From: an uncultured Ruminococcus sp.
Lineage (GTDB): Bacteria > Bacillota > Clostridia > Oscillospirales > Ruminococcaceae
Length of the DNA stretch: 52,495 bases
Direction of reading: 5' to 3'
NCBI GenBank assembly: GCA_947629455.1
Contig: CANRDT010000017.1
Coordinates: forward strand, 1 to 52,495
Shown: positions 1 to 7,640 of the stretch, piece after piece
How the letters are laid out: every line of letters starts with the position of its first letter
Numbering within the stretch: position 1 is the first letter of the stretch
Program-made: the position numbers and the translations under genes
Notes under the pieces: generated by a model
The model's database searches: none
What the model was told of the DNA's origin: nothing
What the model saw: only the letters and a program-made list of their open reading frames with translations

Positions 1-212
1 GGTGAATTTCAAAACAGTCCGGTGGACTGTTTTGAAAGAGGGGACGACCTGCAAGAAGGGCGTCCCCTAAGTCAAGACGGCATTTCTTTCCGCCGTCATT
101 TATGACGGCAGCTATATCCTAAAACGCTATTTTCCCCCCAATGGGGGAAAACAGCATTATCTAAAAACCGCCGCTTGCGGAGGAGGGAAAAAGCCTTGCA
201 AATCGAGCAATC
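1..212. repeat. Type C multi-hairpin repeat, copy 1 (cut by window start)
   Basis: This non-coding stretch upstream of ppk is a run of palindromes. A 14-bp stem lies at 7-20/24-37 (half-site TTTCAAAACAGTCC), followed by a 7-bp stem GGGGACG/CGTCCCC at 40-46/61-67, a CCGTCATTTATGACGG palindrome near 91-106, and a hairpin that reads CGCTATTTTCCCC to GGGGAAAACAG near 124-155. The same modules recur around 3.1-3.5 kb, 6.2-6.4 kb and 35.4-35.7 kb. The remainder, 213-312, holds an A/T-rich stretch with a TATAAT at 224-229 but no convincing -35. Confidence 0.8.
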
Positions 213-312
213 AAGGCGCTTTATATAATATAAACAAACAGCGTGTGAAAAACGTATAAGTAAATTTTCACATTTATGAAATATACAGATCGAAAGGAAC
301 ATTTTTTTAATT

Positions 313-2685
313 ATGTCTAAAAAAGTTTATGACAACAGGGAACTGTCCTGGCTCAAATTCAATAAACGCGTGCTGGAAGAGGCGCAGGACAGCGAAGTCC
401 CCTTAATGGAGCGGCTGAAATTCGCGTCGATCTTTGCAAGCAATCTCGACGAATTTTTTATGGTCAGGGTCGGCGCACTGATAGATCAGAAACTTGCCGA
501 CGACAGCCGCAAGGACGGCAAGACGAGAATGAAACCGTCCGAACAGCTTGCCGCGATCTACTCGCAGGTGAGAAAACTTAACGAATCAAAGGACAAGACC
601 ATCGAAACAGTCCAGAAAGAGCTGGAGCTCAAAGGCGTGTTCCGCCGTTCGATGAAAAGCCTCAGCCGCAGCGAATCCGATTTTATAGATTCCTACTACG
701 CCTATGAGATAAAGCCTTTTCTCAACGCGCTGATCATCGACAAACGCCACCCGTTCCCCTTTCTCGGCGACAAGGATATATACGTCGCCGCAAAAATATC
801 CTCAAAATCGGATATAAAACTCGGTCTTATCAATTGCAGGGATAAATTTGAAAGAGTGGTGTTCCTGCCGCCGCAGGGAGAGGCGATAAATTATCTGCTG
901 GCGGAGGATATTATTCTTTACTACGCAGACAGGGCTTTTGAAAACTACAAAGTCGAGGAAAAGGCTCTTATGCGTATCACCAGAAACGCCGATATTGACG
1001 TGGACGAAAGCTACGACAATGAACTCGATTTCCGTCAGAATATGTCCGCTCTCATCAGCCGCAGGCGCAGACTGCGCCCGATCAGGCTACAGCTTTCAAA
1101 GAACGTTTCCGATCTTCTGCTCGACGAACTGCTTTCGCGTCTGGAGCTTTCAAGAAAACAGTCATTCGTGGAAAAATCTCCCCTCGATATGGGATATGTT
1201 TTTCCTCTGGCTGACAAGGCAGCCGACCGAGGCGAACTGTTTTTCAGAAACGCCGAGCCGCAGCCGTCCGCAATGATAGATCCCGATGTACCGATGCTTG
1301 CGCAGGTCGAACGCGGCGATATACTGCTTTCCTACCCTTACGAATCAATAAAGCCGTTCATAAGAATGTTAAACGAGGCTGCCAACGACAGCGAAGTCGT
1401 TTCAATAAAAATGACCCTATACCGCGTGGCGCGAAATTCACGGATAGTCAAAGCGCTCTGCACCGCCGCGGAAAACGGCAAGGACGTAACGGTGCTTGTG
1501 GAACTAAGAGCGCGTTTCGACGAGGAAAACAACATCGGCTGGTCAAAGCTGCTGGAGGAATCAGGCTGCTATGTTATATACGGTCCGCAGGGACTTAAAG
1601 TACATTCAAAGCTTTGCCTTATAACGCGCAAAACTAAAGACGGCGTGAAATACTGCACCCAGATCGGAACGGGCAACTACAACGAAAAGACAGCCAAGCT
1701 TTACACCGATCTGTCGCTCATAACGGCAAATCCCGATTTTGCCGCAGATGTTGAAAACGTGTTCCGCTCCCTTGCGCTCGGCGAACCGGTGCAGTCCTCC
1801 TCCACATTGTGGATAGCTCCGCATTGCCTGCAAAACAGGATACTTGCTATGATGAATAACGAGATCGCGATAGCGAGGGCAGGCGGCAAAGGCTATGTCG
1901 GCGCAAAGCTCAACTCTCTTACGGATAAGCTGATAATCGACAAGCTGATAGAATGTTCGCAGGCGGGCGTAAAAGTCGATCTGATAATACGCGGCATTTC
2001 CTGTCTGGTCGCAGGGGTGGAGGGCGTTACCGACAATATCAGGATAATTTCCATAGTAGGGCGTTTTCTGGAACATTCGAGGATATATATTTTCGGCTGC
2101 GGTTCGAGAAAAAGCGTTTACATATCCTCCGCCGACTATATGACGAGAAACACCAGACGCCGCGTAGAGGCTGCCGCTCCCCTGCTTGACGAGAATATCA
2201 AAGAGCGCGTTATAAAATACTTTGAACTTCAGCTTTCCGACAACGTAAAAGCACGCGAGCAGCATTCCGACGGCAAATATCGGCACGTCCGCACGGGCGA
2301 GATAGCCATAGACTGCCAGAAAATACTTATCGCGAGAGCATATTCAAATGCGCCCGAAAAAGCCGTACTCTCTTCCGACACGGCGGTAAGCGCTGCGGCA
2401 AGTGTCGGCGCAGCGCCGTCTGACACTTCCCCAAAGGAGGAAATTGCTCCTCCCCCGACCGCGCAAGAGCATATTCAGACGCCGCCGTCAGAGCCTGTAC
2501 CCGATACGCAAGCTCCCGACGATGCTGCCGCGTCCGTTATGACGGCAGAGCCGCAGACCGTTCAGACTGCTCCGACCGTTCCGACTCCGCAGACGATTCA
2601 GGCGGCGGAAAATACTCAGACCGAGCCGCCGAAAAAGCAGGGATTTTTTGCAAAGCTGAAAGCGTTTTTCACAAGGAAAAAATAA
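313..2685 (+). CDS. ppk1: Polyphosphate kinase 1 with a proline-rich C-terminal extension
   Basis: Reversible transfer of the ATP gamma-phosphate to inorganic polyphosphate. The protein is 790 residues; PPK1 is usually about 690. The N-terminal signature (YDNRELSWLKFNKRVLEEA), the nucleotide-region NLDEFFMVRVG, the phospho-acceptor histidine in GLKVHSKLCLI (about residue 430) and the second conserved histidine in LEHSRIYIFG (about 587) are all present. Residues from about 680 on are not part of the enzyme fold: a Pro/Thr/Ala/Gln-rich linker ends in the basic, aromatic tail KKQGFFAKLKAFFTRKK, which could be an amphipathic membrane anchor (inference). The likely ribosome binding site AAGGA lies about 14 nt upstream, slightly far. 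It is monocistronic and convergent with the next gene. Confidence 0.97.
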   Translation: MSKKVYDNRELSWLKFNKRVLEEAQDSEVPLMERLKFASIFASNLDEFFMVRVGALIDQKLADDSRKDGKTRMKPSEQLAAIYSQVRKLNESKDKTIETVQKELELKGVFRRSMKSLSRSESDFIDSYYAYEIKPFLNALIIDKRHPFPFLGDKDIYVAAKISSKSDIKLGLINCRDKFERVVFLPPQGEAINYLLAEDIILYYADRAFENYKVEEKALMRITRNADIDVDESYDNELDFRQNMSALISRRRRLRPIRLQLSKNVSDLLLDELLSRLELSRKQSFVEKSPLDMGYVFPLADKAADRGELFFRNAEPQPSAMIDPDVPMLAQVERGDILLSYPYESIKPFIRMLNEAANDSEVVSIKMTLYRVARNSRIVKALCTAAENGKDVTVLVELRARFDEENNIGWSKLLEESGCYVIYGPQGLKVHSKLCLITRKTKDGVKYCTQIGTGNYNEKTAKLYTDLSLITANPDFAADVENVFRSLALGEPVQSSSTLWIAPHCLQNRILAMMNNEIAIARAGGKGYVGAKLNSLTDKLIIDKLIECSQAGVKVDLIIRGISCLVAGVEGVTDNIRIISIVGRFLEHSRIYIFGCGSRKSVYISSADYMTRNTRRRVEAAAPLLDENIKERVIKYFELQLSDNVKAREQHSDGKYRHVRTGEIAIDCQKILIARAYSNAPEKAVLSSDTAVSAAASVGAAPSDTSPKEEIAPPPTAQEHIQTPPSEPVPDTQAPDDAAASVMTAEPQTVQTAPTVPTPQTIQAAENTQTEPPKKQGFFAKLKAFFTRKK

Positions 2686-2701
2686 GCCGTAACACAAAAG
2701 A

Positions 2702-2729
2702 GCAGGCGTGTGCCTGCCCTTTTTATTTT
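2702..2729 (+). terminator. Terminator after ppk1, possibly bidirectional
   Basis: A perfect 6-bp stem GCAGGC/GCCTGC with loop GTGT is followed by CCTTTTTATTTT on the plus strand. The convergent Spx-like gene ends at 2723, inside the T-tract, and on the minus strand the stem is followed by TCTTTTG, so it may serve both genes. Confidence 0.8.
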
Positions 2730-3073
2730 AAGATCTCTTCCCATTCCGACTGTCTGAATCCGACAAGCGTCTTATCCTGCGTTACAAGTATCGGTCTTTT
2801 TACGAGCATACCGTCGCTTGCAAGCAGTTCAAGCATATCCTCCTCGCTCATATCGTCAAGCTTATCCTTTAACCCGAGCGAGCGGTAGAGCATACCGCTT
2901 GTGTTAAAGAATCTGCGCAGCGGCAGTCCGCTTTTGCTATGCCACTCTTTCAGCTCCTCGTATGTGGGATTTTCCGTCTTGATATTCCTCTCCTCGAACT
3001 GTGCGCCGACTTGCTCGAGGAATTTACGCGCCTTTATGCAGGTCGTGCATTTGGGATAATTTACATACAGCAT
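2723..3073 (-). CDS. Spx/ArsC-family thioredoxin-fold protein
   Basis: A 116-residue member of the Spx/arsenate-reductase-like family. The redox CXXC is visible in YPKCTTCIKARKFLE near residue 10, followed by the typical RNIKTENPTYEEL and the LPLRRFFNTSGMLYR segment that ArsC-like proteins use for the active-site loop. I choose the ATG at 3073 rather than the one at 3079 because AAGGAG (3082-3087) is then 8 nt upstream. In Firmicutes the family includes Spx, which binds the RNA polymerase alpha C-terminal domain under disulfide stress, and reductases of the YffB/ArsC type; sequence alone does not separate these. Isolated gene, probably cytoplasmic. Confidence 0.88.
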   Translation of the reverse strand: MLYVNYPKCTTCIKARKFLEQVGAQFEERNIKTENPTYEELKEWHSKSGLPLRRFFNTSGMLYRSLGLKDKLDDMSEEDMLELLASDGMLVKRPILVTQDKTLVGFRQSEWEEILK

Positions 3074-3124
3074 TTTCATCTCTCCTTAAATTTAAACGGT
3101 ATTTATTTTATGGGGATAGTTTTT

Positions 3125-3574
3125 TAACATATCGACAGATTTGCAAGGCTTTTTCCCTCCGCCGCAAGCGTCGAAATTTGGATAATGCTGTTCCCCCCTT
3201 GGGAGAGAATAGCGTTTAAATTATATCCGCAATATTTTCGGCAATAGGTGCATATCTGCCGTCATAAATGACGGCGGAAAGAAATGCCGTTCATAGTAGG
3301 GAAAGCGCTCTCTTGCAAGCGCTTTCCCTCTTTCCAAACAGTCCACCGGACTGTTTGGAAATTCACCCTTTTCAGAGCGCCTCCGTATGGGGTATTTCGC
3401 CGTCTGCGGACGGCGACAAGGGACGCTGTCCCTTGACCCTGCAAGCCTTTTTAAGGAAAAGGCTTGACCGAAAACCTTTTTATTTTGCCCCCTGCTTATC
3501 AAACAAATTTCAGAGCGTGAAATCAGCCTGCGGAGCATAGAAAGAAAAAGCTCTTATAAAACTTAATTCTGTGC
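3125..3574. repeat. Type C multi-hairpin repeat, copy 2
   Basis: This gap contains no gene. It carries the same hairpin chain as copy 1 in the opposite sense: GCTGTTCCCCC-type hairpin (about 3190-3213), CCGTCATAAATGACGG, the stem GGGAAAGCGCTC/GAGCGCTTTCCC-like at about 3299-3328, the 14-bp stem 3331-3344/3348-3361, GCCGTCTGCGGACGGC, AAGGGACGCTGTCCCTT and AAGCCTTTTTAAGGAAAAGGCTT-like palindromes up to about 3470. The right end, AAAACTTAATTCTGTG, resembles the shared element terminus and overlaps the 3' end of the cation-efflux gene. I could not find a flanking duplication for this copy. Confidence 0.75.
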
Positions 3575-4465
3575 ATTTCTTTCCGCCGGATTTACATGCA
3601 CCATACAGTGCTTTACGTCCGAAAACGCCGACTCCACCGAATCGTGTACCTCTTCGGCGATCTTGTGCGCCTCGTAGAGAGTTATGCTCCCGTCAACGGC
3701 GATCTCGATGTCAACGTATATCTTCGAGCCGAAAAGACGCGTCTTTATTTCGTCAAGACGTATAACTCCCTTGTTTGCGACAATGACCGTTTCCATTTTC
3801 CTGACCGTCGCGGAATCGCACGCTTTATCGACCAGCTTGCCCATTGCCTCGGAAAAAATATCAAACGCCGCTTTCAGAATAAACAGACAGATGACTACTC
3901 CTGCTATCGGGTCGAGTATCGGGAAAGCCAGCCGCGCTCCGAGTATGCCTATAAGACTTCCGACCGACGACAGACTGTCGGAGCGGTGGTGCCAGGCGTC
4001 CGCCATAAGCGCGTCGGAGTTTATCTTTACCGCCACGGCTTTTGTATACCAGTACATCCACTCCTTGACGAGTATCGAAACGACTGCGGCAGCGAGCGGC
4101 AGCATTGTGGGCACAGCCAGATCGCTGTAATTTCCGCCGAAAATGTTTTTCAGTCCGTTGTATCCGATACCTGCTCCCGTTACGCCGAGTACAAGAGCGA
4201 GTATCAGCGCGGCAACGCTTTCAAGACGCTCGTGACCGTAGGGGTGATCTTCGTCGGCTTTTTTTCCGGAAATGTTGACGCCTATTATCACTATTATCGT
4301 AGAAAACACATCAGACGCGGAATGTACGGCGTCCGATACCATTGCGCCCGATCTTCCCAGAATACCTGCCGCTAACTTTCCGGCAGACAGCAGAAAATTC
4401 ACGACAATACTTACGGCAGATACTCTCATCGCCGCAGTATGAGCATTTATTTTTGCTTTGTTCAT
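3563..4465 (-). CDS. Cation diffusion facilitator (CDF) family metal transporter
   Basis: A 300-residue membrane antiporter expected to export Zn2+, Mn2+, Fe2+ or Co2+ from the cytoplasm. Six hydrophobic segments are recognisable, with the two metal-site motifs DAVHSASD (about residues 45-52, TM2) and DAWHHRSD (about 155-162, TM5), then a cytoplasmic C-terminal domain from about 205. The second motif has D-x-x-H-x-x-x-D, which does not fix the metal specificity. The last codons (CAG AAT TAA) and the stop lie inside what looks like an element terminus (CACAGAATTAAGTTTT on the minus strand), so the extreme C-terminus may have been remodelled by insertion. GH26-like gene lies 150 bp upstream on the same strand. 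Confidence 0.95.
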   Translation of the reverse strand: MNKAKINAHTAAMRVSAVSIVVNFLLSAGKLAAGILGRSGAMVSDAVHSASDVFSTIIVIIGVNISGKKADEDHPYGHERLESVAALILALVLGVTGAGIGYNGLKNIFGGNYSDLAVPTMLPLAAAVVSILVKEWMYWYTKAVAVKINSDALMADAWHHRSDSLSSVGSLIGILGARLAFPILDPIAGVVICLFILKAAFDIFSEAMGKLVDKACDSATVRKMETVIVANKGVIRLDEIKTRLFGSKIYVDIEIAVDGSITLYEAHKIAEEVHDSVESAFSDVKHCMVHVNPAERNAQN

Positions 4466-4615
4466 TGTATCTCACCTTCTCGTCGGACGGTATTCTGATT
4501 AGCCGCCGATAACCGTCCGTATACCAAGACAGGAAGCTTTGGCAGTACCAAAACTTCCTGTTATAATATAATACTTATCTTTATACAAAATCGTTACGGC
4601 TTTTCACGCGGCGGA
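4466..4615 (-). promoter_or_regulatory. Structured leader and possible promoter of the cation-efflux gene
   Basis: On the minus strand a TTGTAT-17-TATAAC promoter-like pair is followed by a hairpin ACAGGAAG/CTTCCTGT (plus 4531-4563 area, with inner TTTTGG/CCAAAG pairing) and then a second hairpin GGACGG/CCGTCC (about 4488-4520) just before the ribosome binding site GAAGGTGAG. Neither hairpin is followed by a T-run. Together they suggest a structured 5' UTR, possibly metal-responsive, but I do not recognise a known riboswitch class. Confidence 0.4.
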
Positions 4616-6055
4616 CTATTCCACAGGCTCGTATTCTATGCGTATGGCAGGCAGCTTTTCGATAGTGCTGTAGCTGTTGAACAGACCGTCCTCCTGCGAA
4701 AGGTCGTTTTCTCCGCTTGCCGGAGGAGCAAAGAGCCTGAGCGTGAGATCAGCAGCGCCACTGAGCGGCTTTTCAAAGAACGCGCTCATTAGGTCGATAG
4801 TCCTTGCTTTGGGAGATTTGTAGAACCACTTGCCGTTTATCTCCATCATAATATTTGAATCATCGTCAAAAGTAACTTCGCAGAAGTGCGGAGTTTTATC
4901 AAAATGCAGAGGTATCTCGATACCCTCGGCGTCCTCCGCGCCGCCCCACCTGAGTTTTACGGGGAAGGAAACTTCTTCTCCCCTCGTCATTTCTGGCGTA
5001 AAGAAATCGTCGTGAATGATCTCCTTGTAGGTTTTAAGCACGGGCTGTTCGATACCGCAGTCGGAGTAGTTGGGGTCTTCTATTTCAAGACCAAGTCTGC
5101 CCCTGTCGCGGAACTGATAGAACGTAAACGCCGAGAACCAGCTCTCGGGGTCGGCTTTTAACATATCGCAGAATTCCTTTACCATTGCCGCCTGATCGTA
5201 AGGTCCCGTAACATCGCCGTCCGCATTGAATTCGCTCATTACCATAGGCTTTGAAACGCCGCCGTTTATGTATTTGAATCTGTTATAGGAACGCTTTGTC
5301 ATTTCGTATATATCCGATACCTTGCTGCGGCTGTAGCTTTTATTCTCGCTGTCTTTGAGCGCAACGTCAAAAGGCCAGCCCCAGTGGAGAGCCATATACT
5401 TATCCACGGACCAGATGTCGGTGTCTTTCACCGCCTGAGAGAATATCTCCTCCATTTCGATCTTTTCATTGTTGGGGTCTTCAACTCCGCCGATACAGAG
5501 AATCGTCGAAACGTTGGGCGCATACTCTTTTAATATCCTGTTGAAACGGCAGTAGAAATCGGCAACGCCCTGATATGTAGTCCTTTTTGTAAAGGAAAAC
5601 CAGTTTCCCGTCGCCTCGTGATTTATTCTCAGCAGCAGTCTGCCGAACGGACGGAGATCGTTCGCTATGGCGATAAGGTGATCGTCCGTTACGTTTGGGT
5701 CTATCGTAAGAGTAAGGGTAACGTCCTGACCGTGACGGCGGACATCTCTCATATATGTAAAAGGCTCGTCGTCGGTATTGCCGTTAAGTCCGCCCTTGTA
5801 TGTGAAATAATCGTCATAGGGATAATCCCACTGAAATGAAATATCCGCGTCTTTCATAACCTGTGAGATCCTGCCCGGCCATTCCTTATCCAGCGGATAA
5901 TAACAGTACATAAGCGAGATACTTCTGTGCGGTCTGCCAAGCTTATGCAGGATATAGTCCTGATTTACATATTCTCCTCTTTCCGAACCATCACCGAGAT
6001 CAACGGCGCATTTCGCCTTTCCCATATGTACTCCGTAAGCTTTTAATTTGTCCAT
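4616..6055 (-). CDS. GH26-like glycoside hydrolase, cytoplasmic
   Basis: A 479-residue (beta/alpha)8-type glycosidase resembling GH26 (beta-mannanase clan GH-A). The acid/base motif RINHEATGNWF sits near residue 145 and a candidate nucleophile VMSEFNAD near 273; the family normally shows H-E-x-x-G-x-W-F and a later E. The C-terminal ~120 residues look like a beta-sandwich accessory domain. I choose the ATG at 6055, not the upstream ATG at 6097, because GGAGG precedes it by 8 nt and the protein then starts MDKLKAYGV. There is no signal peptide, so it should act inside the cell on imported oligosaccharide; it might also be a non-mannan GH-A enzyme. Family assignment is moderate. Confidence 0.78.
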   Translation of the reverse strand: MDKLKAYGVHMGKAKCAVDLGDGSERGEYVNQDYILHKLGRPHRSISLMYCYYPLDKEWPGRISQVMKDADISFQWDYPYDDYFTYKGGLNGNTDDEPFTYMRDVRRHGQDVTLTLTIDPNVTDDHLIAIANDLRPFGRLLLRINHEATGNWFSFTKRTTYQGVADFYCRFNRILKEYAPNVSTILCIGGVEDPNNEKIEMEEIFSQAVKDTDIWSVDKYMALHWGWPFDVALKDSENKSYSRSKVSDIYEMTKRSYNRFKYINGGVSKPMVMSEFNADGDVTGPYDQAAMVKEFCDMLKADPESWFSAFTFYQFRDRGRLGLEIEDPNYSDCGIEQPVLKTYKEIIHDDFFTPEMTRGEEVSFPVKLRWGGAEDAEGIEIPLHFDKTPHFCEVTFDDDSNIMMEINGKWFYKSPKARTIDLMSAFFEKPLSGAADLTLRLFAPPASGENDLSQEDGLFNSYSTIEKLPAIRIEYEPVE

Positions 6056-6087
6056 ATAAATATCCTCCGTATCGTAAATTTTTGTCG

Positions 6088-6450
6088 TGAAAATCAATTT
6101 TCAAAATGTATATCAACATTTCCGAGAACTGTTATTTTCCAATTGGAATAACAGCCTGTTTCAGTGCTGTTTTCTCCGCCGCAAGCGGCGGAAAACAACT
6201 CCTTGCCACCTATACTCAGGGGACGCCCTTCTTGCAGGTCGTCCCCTCTTTCTAAACAGTCCACCGGACTGTTTAGAAATTCACCTCTTGCGGACGCAAG
6301 CGGCAGGGGTATTTCGCCGTCTGCGGACGGCGACAAGGGACGCTGTCCCTTGACCCTGCAAGCCTTTTTAAGGAAAAGGCTTGACCGAAAACCTTTTTAA
6401 TATGCAGACTTCGTTTTCTCCGCACCAGCGGAGCGTGAAATCAATCGGCG
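6088..6450. repeat. Type C multi-hairpin repeat, copy 3
   Basis: The gap between the lipoprotein and GH26 genes holds no gene. It starts with a terminus-like GTGAAAATCAATTTTC at about 6091, then TCCGCCGCAAGCGGCGGA, the stem GGGGACG/CGTCCCC (6220-6247), the 14-bp stem 6249-6262/6266-6279 (half-site TTTCTAAACAGTCC), GCCGTCTGCGGACGGC, AAGGGACGCTGTCCCTT and the AAGCCTTTTT palindrome, ending near GTGAAATCAATCGG (6437-6450). A degenerate TTACTTCTTACCCC heptamer tract follows at about 6460-6480. From 6481 to 6531 I see nothing more. Confidence 0.75.
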
Positions 6451-6531
6451 GAGCTAATCTTACTTCTTACCCCTTAGCTCTTCCCATTGTATTCCGCATA
6501 ATTTTATCACTCTTTATTATTTATAAAAATT

Positions 6532-7632
6532 TCAGATCAGCGAATTTATCTCGTCAAATATCTGCGCCAGCTGATAAAACACAAGATCGCTCGGCTCCGT
6601 TTCGGGTATCTGCTCGGAAAAGATACACAGCACAAACGGCGCGTCCGCATAAACTATAGCGCAGTCGTTATATATTTTTTCGTTAAATTCCGAGCCGTAT
6701 TTGTGCGACACCTTGTACTTTGAGGAAAGGTATCTGCTTATCTGCGTATCGTGATCGGTTTTAGTCATAAGCTGCGTCAGCCATTCTCCGCGCTCGCCGC
6801 TTTCACCGTATTCGTATATGTCGAGATATGATCTCAGCATATCCTCCGTATCCGCGTTCGTAAATATCCAGTCCTCGCCGACAAAATAATTTGCGCCGAT
6901 TTTGTATTGCAGACTGTTGAACACCTGCCAGCCGTAATGCTGTTCAAGCAGATAGTACGCCGTGTTGTCCGATCTGCCGACTGCCGCCTCGATAAGCTCT
7001 TTCGCGGTAAATTCCGTTCCGTTCTCGGCGGTGCAAACTCCCTCGGTATCGCCTATATCCCCCTGCCACATCTTATCTTTTACTATCACGTCGTCAAGAT
7101 CTATACCGCTTTCAAGTATGCTCTTGACATACGGAGCTTTTATCGTGCTGCATGTCCTGAACTGCTTGCTGTCGTTGTAGGAAATTTTCTCTTTTGTGAG
7201 TACGTTCTGATATGAAAACGCAAGCGTATTACCATACTGCTGCGCGATGACATCAAGACGGTCAAAGCAGTCCGCAAGTTTACTGTTGGATAACGTCTTT
7301 GTAAAGCCCTGCGCACGGAAACTCCTGCCGCCGTTCATAACTATGAGCGGATCGTAATTCTCAAAGACCTGCGGCTCGGGTTCAGGTTCGGCAGCGCTGC
7401 TCGTTTCCCCGCTGTCGGTATCGCTTTGCGGATCCGCCGCGCTTTGCACAGATACAGAACTTTCACCGTCGGAAAAAACTTCACTGCTTTCCTCCGCATC
7501 GGCAGGCAAAACGGCGTGCGAAGTGTCTTTGTATACGGAATCAGAATTTGTGGAATGTGTGTCCGTTTCTCCCTCCGCACAGGCTGAAAGTACAACGGCT
7601 GCCGCCGCCGCAAATAACAAAGCCTTTCTCAT
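6532..7632 (-). CDS. Serine hydrolase lipoprotein, class A beta-lactamase fold
   Basis: A 366-residue secreted lipoprotein. The start at 7632 gives MRKALLFAAAAAVVLSAC, a lipoprotein signal peptide with lipobox LSAC; the upstream in-frame ATG at 7722 would bury it. A Ser/Asp/Glu-rich linker to about residue 85 is followed by a beta-lactamase-like domain: S-T-I-K (SxxK) near 162, S-D-N near 220 and a K-Y-G triad (KTG equivalent) near 311. Such proteins act as D-Ala-D-Ala peptidases, esterases or beta-lactamases; which one cannot be told. Its start is 8 nt after the stop of the GH2 gene, with the ribosome binding site inside that gene, so the two are translationally linked. Confidence 0.88.
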   Translation of the reverse strand: MRKALLFAAAAAVVLSACAEGETDTHSTNSDSVYKDTSHAVLPADAEESSEVFSDGESSVSVQSAADPQSDTDSGETSSAAEPEPEPQVFENYDPLIVMNGGRSFRAQGFTKTLSNSKLADCFDRLDVIAQQYGNTLAFSYQNVLTKEKISYNDSKQFRTCSTIKAPYVKSILESGIDLDDVIVKDKMWQGDIGDTEGVCTAENGTEFTAKELIEAAVGRSDNTAYYLLEQHYGWQVFNSLQYKIGANYFVGEDWIFTNADTEDMLRSYLDIYEYGESGERGEWLTQLMTKTDHDTQISRYLSSKYKVSHKYGSEFNEKIYNDCAIVYADAPFVLCIFSEQIPETEPSDLVFYQLAQIFDEINSLI

Positions 7633-7640
7633 AGTATCTG

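Noticed and set aside
3400-3440. Phage attachment or dif-like site suggested by the strong palindromes
   Set aside because: The palindromes occur in several copies as part of the type C repeat chain and no integrase is near.
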